Assembly (NCBI RefSeq): GCF_025994315.1
Contig: NZ_BAQE01000030.1
Source: Swaminathania salitolerans
Lineage (GTDB): Bacteria; Pseudomonadota; Alphaproteobacteria; Acetobacterales; Acetobacteraceae
Direction: 5' to 3' (one strand)
Length of the DNA stretch: 64,000 bases
The notes under the pieces are model-generated. The model did not search any database and was not told the origin of the DNA. It saw nothing but the letters and a program-made list of their open reading frames with translations. Positions 16,949 to 24,346 of the stretch are shown in pieces; the first letter of the stretch is position 1, and each line of letters begins with the position of its first letter. Position numbers and translations under genes: made by a program.

Positions 16949-19900
16949 ATGTCTGAGATCTTTCCTGCACTCCTCCCCGAAACGCACAAGTCAGACCTTC
17001 TGACGAGCGCAAATGCGCTTTCCTATACCGGTAGAGGCTCGGACTCTCTTGTCGAGAACGTTCTTGCCCAGGGCAGTGAACGCAAAGCAGATTTTGCTCA
17101 TACGCCCGGCGTGATCATGGGCGATACGAATGCGCAGCTCGACGCTCTACAGACGCGAAGCGCTATGCTCGCAGATCTGACTTCACGTGTGGCATCTCCA
17201 GTTCTTTTCCCGAGCAGCGGAGCGGTGACAGGCAGGACTGACGACTCTGTTCTATCGGTTGCGCCCGCAGGCAGCGCCACAGATTCTCTCGTTCGGGTGA
17301 GCTCACCGCTCAACACGGAAGGCAACACGCCCTCAGGTATCGCAACCGCCCTCCCTGACCTGAAGTTCATCAGCAATCAGACGGCCCGTCTCACGGATAC
17401 GGCCCATCACGACAGCGCCTATTTCGGCGTGCCGAAGATTGGGGAAGACGGGTCAGAAATCCCGCAATCCGTTTCGATAAACGAACATTCTGCACGATCC
17501 CGGTCATTTGCTTTCAGCGTCTATTCACCGACCCCGTCAGCGGCCTACGATCAGGCTGTCTATGCCGATGCCTCAAACTCGGGGATGATGTCCTGGGGCA
17601 CGGGAGGTATTGGCGGGACAATAGGTGGTGGCGGTTTCACGCCCAAAGAAGCCGCCAATTTCGCAGTTGATGTGTGGCTGCGCCGGGGGCCCGAATGGGC
17701 CAAGGATATACTTGGCACGACATTGTCTCCTCAAGTTATGAGAGATTTCGCGGACGTTATACATGGGGCGGTGAAGAAACATGGCGAAAGTCCCGCTCAA
17801 TCCATACAACGTCAAAGATATAAGATCGCCACGAGTCAGTATGGCGAGGAATTGCGTAATTCCGTCTCAAACGACTTACTGGGGCGCAATCTAACCGCTG
17901 ACGAACACAAAAATTTGGCTGTGAAACTTGCCGAGGGATCGAAGACGTTCGCTCAATTTCGTAGGGACGCAGCCTATAGTGAAGCGGCGCGGCACAAGAT
18001 TGCTGAGATTTTCAAACAGAGCCACGGCTTTGATGCAACACCGCAAGATATAGACTATGGATCGATGAAGACCGCTGACGGCTGGTCGATGCAGGATTAT
18101 CGCTGGCACGAAGCTCATAGCGATCGTGTTGCCTCAGAGCTGAAAGACATGATCTCGACTGTACAGGGGCGGCCCTATCGGGAATCCGATGCCAGCTGGC
18201 TGCGCAGCAGGCAGGACAGCCTCGGCACTGGTCAGCGAACCATGCTACAGACCCGGCAGGATTTCGCTCGATGGACTGCTGATCACGGCGGATACGACGC
18301 ATGCTTTCAGGCAGTCCATGGCACTCCCATAGAGGAGGCCGACAGGAACTACGCAGCCATCAGAATAGGCGACGGCTGGTCGATGCAGGACTATCGCTGG
18401 AACGAAGCACACAGCGATCGTGTCACCTCAGAGCTGAAAGACATGATCTCGACTGTGCAGGGGCGGCCCTATCGGGAATTGGATGCCAGCTGGATACGCG
18501 GCAAGCAGGACAGCCTCGGCACTGGTCAGCGAACGATGCTACAGACCCGGCAGGATTTCGCTCGATGGACTGCTGATCACGGCGGATACGACGCATGTTT
18601 TCAGGCAGTTCATGGCACTCCCATACAGGAAGCCGACAGGATCTATGCCGCGATCATGATTGGCAATGGCTGGTCGGTGCAGGACTATCGCTGGAATGAA
18701 GCGCATGGTGATCGAGCTGCTCGTGAGATTCGAGAGATGTTCCGCAACGTTTCGGGGAAAGAGGCCGGAGATGGGGACGTAAAATGGTTACAGTATGCAA
18801 TAGCAACGGGCAGCGATTACACTACAGCGCGAGCGAACCTGGCCTGGTCCGATTTTGGCAAAAACGCAGTCAAGTCCGTTTATGAACGCACTGCGGGCAT
18901 CAAGAACCCTACAGACTTCCAGTTCATGGTTTATCAGGAGCGCCTCGCCAAGGGAGCGGACATAGCAGATATCACCCGCAGCATTGCCAATTCTTGGGAG
19001 GGCCACGACGCTGTCAAGGCCGTTTATGAACGCACTGCGGGCATCAAGAGCCCTACAGACTTCCAGTTCATGGTTTATCAGGAGCGTCTCGCCAAGGGAG
19101 CGGACATAGCAGATATCACCCGCAGCATTGCCAATTCGTGGGAGGGCCACGACGCTGTCAAGGCCGTCTATGAACGCACTGCGGGCATCAAGAACCCTAC
19201 AGACTTCCAGTTCATGGTTTATCAGGCGCGTCTCGCCAAGGGAGCGGACATAGCAGATATCACCCGCAGTATTGCCTACTCATGGGAGGGCCGTGACGCT
19301 GTCAAGGCCGTCTTCGAACGCATTGCGGGCATCAAGAACCCTACAGACTTCCAATTCAAGTTTTATCAGGAGCGCCTCGCCGAGGGAGCGGACATAGCAA
19401 ATATCACTCGCGGCATTGCCGGCTCGTGGGAAGGACGCGACGCTGTCAAGGCGACCGCTCACGCCACTTTGGATCGCGATCTGACTGCCGAGGAATCCGG
19501 CCACTATCGAGAGGAACTGGCCAACGGCAGAACGCTCTCCGATGTGCGTAACAGAATGGCCCGCAGCTCAGAGGTCAGAAGCAATATTGGTAAGCTGTTC
19601 CAGCTCGCTTACGGAGACCCGGCGACTGAGACAGAAGTATCTGCACTACAACAAAAACTCGGCACGGAAGCCAGCTGGGATTCCCTGAGAAAAACCCAGA
19701 TCTACTCGACTCGTGCTCGCGACTACCTTTCGTCCATCCACAAACAAGCCTTTCATTCAGAGATCACAGCCAGCACCCTAGCGCAATATCAAGACGACAT
19801 TGTCCATCATCGTGATGTCTATGGGAAAATCCTGGAGCTTATCACTCCGAAGGCACCACCAACGCTTCAGCGAGATCAGTGGACCTATGTGAACGAGGAC

Positions 19901-20494
19901 GGCCCACATGGCATTGCGTTAGACGGTTACGTTCCCAAGCAGAATCATTATGTCAAGGACCCCGTTACCGGACATAATGTAAATCATCCCGTCCCCGACG
20001 TTCATTCCGGAGTTACCATCGGGCATGGGATCGATCTGGGTCAATTTCTCAAAAGCGAGCTGAAATCGATGGGCATCCCCGATTTCCTGCTGAAGAAACT
20101 CCCGGATGAACTATTTGCTCCCAAATCCGGCAGCAAAGGCCTTCTGGGTCAAGTTGCACAGGATTGGCTCGATAAGCATAAGCTGAAACTATCGCGCCAA
20201 GAAGCAGAAATGATTTCTGCCAAAGTATATGAACATCATTCCGATCAGATAATTAAAGATTACAACAAAAGATTTACCGAAGTCCCATTTCACATGCTCA
20301 ACACGAACTTACAAACAGTAATCGTCGATCTCGGTTTCAGGAGAGGACCGGGATATCTACGCGGTATACCGGGACAAACTCTGATTGACAAAATTCATGC
20401 TGGGGATATACATGGGGCATCAGAATACATAAAGTCCTTCGGCCCTAGTGACAGTCGATATTTGAAAAATGCACGAAAGGTATTGGAGAAGTAA
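16949..20494 (+). CDS. Repeat protein with C-terminal pesticin-like muramidase domain (predicted toxin)
   Basis: 1181 residues with no signal peptide. The first 300 or so residues are Ser/Thr/Ala-rich with a Gly-rich stretch near 215-230. About 310-960 hold some 14 modules of 48-49 residues with a DUF4214-like pattern (a G..x.D/T turn, L..G.. and R..IA.S). Two units of exactly 294 bp and four of exactly 144 bp are nearly identical. About 975-1181 match the C-terminal domain of pesticin: catalytic Glu983, Thr1023 in SGVTIG and Asp1029 in GIDLGQ, with the Thr-Asp spacing of six as in pesticin (T201, D207), then LSRQEAEMIS and VIVDLGFRRG. Predicted activity: cleaving peptidoglycan glycan strands. 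The export route is unknown. The next gene starts within its stop codon. Confidence 0.75.
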   Translation: MSEIFPALLPETHKSDLLTSANALSYTGRGSDSLVENVLAQGSERKADFAHTPGVIMGDTNAQLDALQTRSAMLADLTSRVASPVLFPSSGAVTGRTDDSVLSVAPAGSATDSLVRVSSPLNTEGNTPSGIATALPDLKFISNQTARLTDTAHHDSAYFGVPKIGEDGSEIPQSVSINEHSARSRSFAFSVYSPTPSAAYDQAVYADASNSGMMSWGTGGIGGTIGGGGFTPKEAANFAVDVWLRRGPEWAKDILGTTLSPQVMRDFADVIHGAVKKHGESPAQSIQRQRYKIATSQYGEELRNSVSNDLLGRNLTADEHKNLAVKLAEGSKTFAQFRRDAAYSEAARHKIAEIFKQSHGFDATPQDIDYGSMKTADGWSMQDYRWHEAHSDRVASELKDMISTVQGRPYRESDASWLRSRQDSLGTGQRTMLQTRQDFARWTADHGGYDACFQAVHGTPIEEADRNYAAIRIGDGWSMQDYRWNEAHSDRVTSELKDMISTVQGRPYRELDASWIRGKQDSLGTGQRTMLQTRQDFARWTADHGGYDACFQAVHGTPIQEADRIYAAIMIGNGWSVQDYRWNEAHGDRAAREIREMFRNVSGKEAGDGDVKWLQYAIATGSDYTTARANLAWSDFGKNAVKSVYERTAGIKNPTDFQFMVYQERLAKGADIADITRSIANSWEGHDAVKAVYERTAGIKSPTDFQFMVYQERLAKGADIADITRSIANSWEGHDAVKAVYERTAGIKNPTDFQFMVYQARLAKGADIADITRSIAYSWEGRDAVKAVFERIAGIKNPTDFQFKFYQERLAEGADIANITRGIAGSWEGRDAVKATAHATLDRDLTAEESGHYREELANGRTLSDVRNRMARSSEVRSNIGKLFQLAYGDPATETEVSALQQKLGTEASWDSLRKTQIYSTRARDYLSSIHKQAFHSEITASTLAQYQDDIVHHRDVYGKILELITPKAPPTLQRDQWTYVNEDGPHGIALDGYVPKQNHYVKDPVTGHNVNHPVPDVHSGVTIGHGIDLGQFLKSELKSMGIPDFLLKKLPDELFAPKSGSKGLLGQVAQDWLDKHKLKLSRQEAEMISAKVYEHHSDQIIKDYNKRFTEVPFHMLNTNLQTVIVDLGFRRGPGYLRGIPGQTLIDKIHAGDIHGASEYIKSFGPSDSRYLKNARKVLEK
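18077..18664 (+). repeat. Two tandem 294-bp (98-codon) repeats within the toxin gene
   Basis: The units 18077-18370 and 18371-18664 are nearly identical, and a partial third copy follows to about 18725. Each encodes GWSxQDYRWxEAHxDR and the GRPYRExDASW and QAVHGTPI segments, that is, two 49-residue modules. The high identity points to recent duplication or gene conversion. Confidence 0.9.
18869..19444 (+). repeat. Four tandem 144-bp (48-codon) repeats within the toxin gene
   Basis: Units start at 18869, 19013, 19157 and 19301. Each encodes a VYERTAGIKNPTDFQF segment followed by a LAKGADIADITRSIA segment. The first three are almost identical and the fourth has diverged slightly. The exact 144-bp period keeps the frame. 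Confidence 0.92.
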
Positions 20495-21135
20495 TGATGA
20501 AATTTATTATTTCAATTCTGCTCGTATCATCATCTCTTTTCATCGGCGCACCACGATCGAAAGCAGAGAATACAAAGTGTTATTTTCCGGATATCCCTTC
20601 TTTTGCGGATAGGAAAACTCATTCGGATGGGGTTCATGCCGATCTATCTTTCGATAGTTATAGAGCCGTGAACCCCAAAGGAGCTGCGCGATTGCTGCAT
20701 TGTGCTCAGGCTTTATATAAAAATGCGAACCTGTCACAGTTCAACGACGCCTCCCGCAGGAGGCTGGATCGCACCATGAAGACGACCTGGCACGATCACG
20801 ATACTAGCCTAACAGTAAGGAAGAACGAATATATTACTCTGGGAGGAAGTTCACAACTCGGGAGCGCGAATGATATCGGGACGATGATCATCTCTCCCGA
20901 CAAAGAACTGGCAGGGATAGGTCTACTCCTGAATAACGAAGATAGAACCGATCAGGTCATTCCGCTCAATCACGTCACCTCGAATTTCGTGTTTATTTTC
21001 AACTTCAGGGATGAACCAGTCAATCATCAGATAACAATTAATGAAATGCAAGCAATATTAGACTTGATAAATGACAATTCCAGTGGATTTTACTATTTCA
21101 GAAACGAGTATTTTATAAAATCGAGTTTTGATTGA
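20494..21135 (+). CDS. Exported partner of the pesticin-like protein (predicted immunity protein)
   Basis: 213 residues beginning with a clear Sec signal peptide (basic start, ISILLVSSSLFIG core, cleavage probably after SKA near residue 24), so the mature protein of about 190 residues is periplasmic. Two Cys (CYF and LLHC) could form a disulfide. No family is recognised. The ATG overlaps the TAA of the toxin gene by one base, and a GGAG lies 5 or 8 bases before two adjacent ATG codons. Both genes are AT-rich here. By analogy with pesticin and its periplasmic immunity protein, it probably blocks the muramidase in the periplasm. This is inference from position and export signal, not from homology. 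Confidence 0.6.
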   Translation: MMKFIISILLVSSSLFIGAPRSKAENTKCYFPDIPSFADRKTHSDGVHADLSFDSYRAVNPKGAARLLHCAQALYKNANLSQFNDASRRRLDRTMKTTWHDHDTSLTVRKNEYITLGGSSQLGSANDIGTMIISPDKELAGIGLLLNNEDRTDQVIPLNHVTSNFVFIFNFRDEPVNHQITINEMQAILDLINDNSSGFYYFRNEYFIKSSFD

Positions 21136-21187
21136 GACGCATTTCTATCAGGACAAAGGGGTCAAAAGGCGCAAGACGTTTGGTCGG

Positions 21188-21977
21188 AGCCTGTTTGGAA
21201 ACTCGTAGCTAGGCGCTTTTTCGGGTGAGATTGGCGTCCGTGGCGACGAGGATCACGGCCGTTGAAACGTCACTGTGGCGCTCGTAGTCTCTGCTCGTAG
21301 TCTGTCACGAGGCGCCGCCAGCGGATCACCCAGCCGAAACTGCGCTCCACGGCCCGTCGATGGGGCATAACCATGAAGCCCTTAGCTCCGCCCCCCGAGG
21401 CGGATGGTTCCGACGACGAAACCAAGGTAAAACGCCTTGGCCATCAGCGGGAAACGGCCATGGACGCGAACGTCAGACAGGTGCTTCATCGATGGTCGGC
21501 GCTTGCGGATCGCCTTCGGACTCCATCGGCCTCCGGCACCATCGGAGAAACCGGCCGGGCTCCGGTTGACCATCGGCAGACGCCCGCCTCTAACGACGGC
21601 ACCATGGCGCTCGCAGCCGGGCGATCTTCCTGCGGGCATCGTTTCCCCCTTGTTTCGGGGTGCGGCGCCTTGACGCTCTGGCTGTCGATCCCCCCGGCTG
21701 TCGGGCTGACTTCGCGCCCCGCCCACGCCCGGTCGAACATAAGTCCGACGCCATGGAGGGTCTGGAACAGGAAACGCCGCGCCAGTTTCCATAACCAGCC
21801 ATTGCACGTGCGCCGGCGACCGAAATGCACTGGCAGCATCCGCCAGCCGCAGCCCGGGCGGACCGGATAGCGCACCGCGTCGATCGCCTCGCGGAACGTG
21901 ACTTCCCGCGAATGACCCATACGCCCCGGTTCGGGCATCAGCCGCGCGATCCGCTCCGATTTCCTCGTCCGTCATGT
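21188..21977 (-). pseudogene. IS5-family transposase, frameshifted remnant
   Basis: Pieces in different minus-strand frames together spell an IS5-family transposase. The start is MTDEE at 21977. Then come REVTFREAIDAVRY and GCGWRMLPVHFG, then the DDE Asp region GIDSQSVKAP, then RLPMVNRSPAGFSDGAG and IRKRRPSMKHL in another frame, and finally AVERSFGWVIRWRRL near 21350-21310, holding the catalytic Glu. A frameshift lies near 21620. An 11-base direct repeat (AGACTACGAGC, 13-base period) near 21290 shifts the tail frame again. One end keeps a TTTCCAAACAGGCTC-like terminal sequence (about 21188-21202, read on the minus strand); the partner end is not evident. It cannot encode an active enzyme. Confidence 0.8.
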
Positions 21978-22084
21978 CAGGCGGACAGCGCCTCGTCTTT
22001 CGGGCAGATCCCGGCTATCCCTGCCCGCGTCATCGCTGCCCCTTCCCGGTGCGTCCGTCGTGCTCCCTTCGATGCTGCCCCGGA

Positions 22085-22245
22085 ACAGATGATCCCCGGT
22101 CCGGGTCCATAAGGAAATCGGGAGCCGTCTCAGGGCTCCTGATGCGAGCGCGCGCCGGGTGTCACGGCGCGGCGTCGTCGGAAACAATCCCGGAGGTTCG
22201 CGCGCTGGAAAGCAGGGCATCGCTGCCCCTGCCGATCAAATGACA
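22085..22245 (-). pseudogene. Degenerate fragment of a GT61 glycosyltransferase gene
   Basis: The minus strand reads HLIGRGSDALLSSARTSGIV, then SDDAAP, a stop, then HPARARIRSPETAPDFLMD. This aligns with the intact GT61 protein encoded at 14794-16320 (YLMDKVNDARLAYVQTPGIV, SEGAAPGHPALYRIRDPGAVSDFLID). It has an in-frame stop and is flanked by non-coding sequence, so it is a decayed paralogue or duplicate on the far side of the toxin genes, in the same orientation as the intact gene. Confidence 0.65.
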
Positions 22246-22431
22246 AGGCCATCGGATGGCAGGTCCATCGGATGACGACAGGAGAGACTACCGCCATCGT
22301 GGAAAGGCGCGATCTGCATTGCGCGCGTGGCCACCAAGACGCGTTCAGCCCGACCGTCCCGATCTGAAGGCCCGATCCTGTCACCGCAGCGTTATTTGTG
22401 TTCACGATGCCAGAAGATTACTTTTCGTGTC

Positions 22432-23667
22432 ATGATCGCGCGCCAGAACAGGACCTTTAAGACGCAGGAGCACGCCGTTCCCGGGGGCGGAACCCGTTCC
22501 CTCGCCGTACTGACTGTGGCTCTCTTCCTGTCCTATCTTTCGGTGGCGATGCCGCTCTCGGTCATACCGGCCTTCGTGACACGCTGGCCGGGTTACGGAA
22601 ATGCCCTTGCCGGAACTGCCGTCGGATGTGCCTTCGTCTCCACGATTCTGACACGCGCACTCGCCGGGGGATTTGCCGATCGTCGTGGCGGCGGCATCAG
22701 CATGCGCATCGGTCTGACGCTCTACGCTCTGGCCAGTCTTCTTTGCCTGCTTCCGGGCCTTGCGATCGTTCCGCCCGTGGCGGCGTTCTGTGTGCTGATT
22801 GCAGGTCGGCTGCTCCTCGGCGTCGGTGAAAGCTACACCCTCGTCGGGATGCATGGCTGGGGCATCGCCCTTTCCGGCCCCGAAAAGGCAGGCACGGTTC
22901 TGACATGGACCGGTGCGGCGATGTACGGGGCCTTCGCCATGGGCGGCCCGATCGGGCTCGCTGTCTATCACGCATCCGGATTTTCCGCCCTGATGGCGCT
23001 CTGCGCGGCGCTGCCCTGTCTCGGCTTCGTACTGATCCGTTCCGTTCCGGCAGGGCCGCTGGTGAGCGGGGAGCGAAGCAGCTTCTGGCCGGTTCTGGGG
23101 CTGATCCGTCCCTACGGGAGCGTCATCGCCCTCCAGGGCGTCGGCTTCGCGGTGCTCGGCGCCTTCATTTCCGTCTATTTCCTTCACAGGCACTGGCATC
23201 ATGGCGGGCTCGGTCTGACCTGTTTCGGTCTGGCCTTCGTGATGGGCCGTCTCCTCTTCGGGCATCTTCCCGACCGTCTGGGCGGGCTGCGCGTTGCCCT
23301 CGTATCCCTGGCCATCGAGACAGCAGGTCAGATCTGCATCGCCTTTGCCCCATCTCCATCCCTCGCCTTGCTCGGCGCCGTATTCACGGGCAGCGGCTGC
23401 TCGCTCCTTTATCCGTCCATGGGCGTGGAAGTCGTGAAACGCGTCTCGGGGCCGATGCGCGCGACCGCACTCGGCGGGTTCGCTGCATTCCAGGATCTCT
23501 CCTATGCGGTGAGCGGCCCCGTGGCAGGGCTCGTATCCGATCGTTTCGGCGATCGTGCGATGTTTCTGCTCGGTGCGGTTTGTGCCGCTGCCGGACTCGT
23601 GCTCGTCACTGCCCTGCTCGCGCGAGGCAGGCGGGTTCCGGCGCCCGCAGACGACGCCCGGATCTGA
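22432..23667 (+). CDS. MFS transporter (YhhS/YfcJ-like)
   Basis: 411 residues with about 12 predicted membrane segments in two halves. The first helix reads LAVLTVALFLSYLSVAMPLSVIPAFV. The loop between helices 2 and 3 has the MFS motif A-like RALAGGFADRRGG, and GRLLFGHLPDRLGG gives its second-half counterpart. The pattern resembles the YhhS/YfcJ group of drug and metabolite efflux pumps; the substrate cannot be deduced. ATG 22432 is preferred over a frame starting at 22327 because the extra N-terminal part is not hydrophobic or conserved-looking and overlaps the decayed region. Not in an obvious operon. Confidence 0.82.
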   Translation: MIARQNRTFKTQEHAVPGGGTRSLAVLTVALFLSYLSVAMPLSVIPAFVTRWPGYGNALAGTAVGCAFVSTILTRALAGGFADRRGGGISMRIGLTLYALASLLCLLPGLAIVPPVAAFCVLIAGRLLLGVGESYTLVGMHGWGIALSGPEKAGTVLTWTGAAMYGAFAMGGPIGLAVYHASGFSALMALCAALPCLGFVLIRSVPAGPLVSGERSSFWPVLGLIRPYGSVIALQGVGFAVLGAFISVYFLHRHWHHGGLGLTCFGLAFVMGRLLFGHLPDRLGGLRVALVSLAIETAGQICIAFAPSPSLALLGAVFTGSGCSLLYPSMGVEVVKRVSGPMRATALGGFAAFQDLSYAVSGPVAGLVSDRFGDRAMFLLGAVCAAAGLVLVTALLARGRRVPAPADDARI

Positions 23668-23686
23668 CGAACTTCTTCTTGCGCGT

Positions 23687-24130
23687 TCAGATCCCGTAAG
23701 CCAGATGAAACCCTGCCATCTCGAGATGGGACGGTATTGGCGCAAGCGGCGCCTCCATCCTCGCCTCGCGTTCGATCTCAGGCGGAGCGGTTTCCTGAAC
23801 GGGCGGCGCCGCTTCCCCGGACACCGCCACGACGTCGGTGCTCTCTGCTTCCGATGGGCAGAGGACCCCGGAACGGGGAACGCAGTGCAACAGAACCGTG
23901 TAATCGCTGTCCTGAAATCCCGAGGGTCTCTCGCCTTTGCGACGCTGGACGAGCCATCCTGACAAGGCCGCCTCGAGGGCCTCGCGCGCCTCATCCCCGG
24001 AGCGCCCCACCTGCTCCGTGACGAGATCCGCCAGCCGCGCATAATCGTGTTCCGTCATGCGATGGGGCGCCGCGTCGTTTTCCGCTTTGACGACCCAGTC
24101 GCCCATATGATCCTTCATCGTCGCAAGCAT
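23687..24130 (-). CDS. Hypothetical protein
   Basis: 147 residues from the ATG at 24130, with an AAGGAG about 13 bases upstream; another possible start is at 24175. The N-terminal half is acidic and helical (KDHMGDWVVKAENDA, HDYARLADLVTEQVGRSGDEAREALEAALSGW). The C-terminal part is rich in Pro, Glu and Ala and ends LAYGI. I recognise no domain, and there is no signal peptide or membrane segment. It is convergent with the MFS gene and divergent from the TonB receptor operon. Codon use matches the neighbours, which argues for a real gene, but the assignment is tentative. Confidence 0.55.
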   Translation of the reverse strand: MLATMKDHMGDWVVKAENDAAPHRMTEHDYARLADLVTEQVGRSGDEAREALEAALSGWLVQRRKGERPSGFQDSDYTVLLHCVPRSGVLCPSEAESTDVVAVSGEAAPPVQETAPPEIEREARMEAPLAPIPSHLEMAGFHLAYGI

Positions 24131-24256
24131 CGTCTCGCCCGTTCTCCTTCGATCCGCACCGATGATAGCAGACATGACCCCGGCTCGCCCAGAATACCCT
24201 CGGCGCTCTTCCTGTTCCGTGCCAGATCCCGATCCCTCCCCGGGAAGAGAAGGAAA

Positions 24257-24281
24257 ATCGTTGTGATAACGATTGCAATAT
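24257..24281 (+). promoter_or_regulatory. Possible Fur-like operator upstream of the TonB receptor
   Basis: ATCGTT and AACGAT form an inverted repeat around GTGAT (24257-24273), overlapping a GTGATAACGATTGCAATAT stretch with partial likeness to the Fur box. It lies about 70 bases upstream of the receptor ATG. No thiamine, cobalamin or other riboswitch pattern was recognised here. Confidence 0.35.
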
Positions 24282-24346
24282 GAGACCTGCACGCATACCG
24301 GGTCCGTCCGCCCGCGCCTTACTCGTCCGGATCGTATCTCTTTTTC

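Noticed and set aside
22402..24042. A 546-codon minus-strand frame opposite the MFS gene
   Set aside because: Composition is typical of an antisense shadow and the opposite strand has a clear 12-helix transporter.
24131..24346. TPP or cobalamin riboswitch before the TonB receptor operon
   Set aside because: I looked for the conserved core segments (for example CUGAGA with ACCUGAU) and did not find them; a covariance-model search would settle it.
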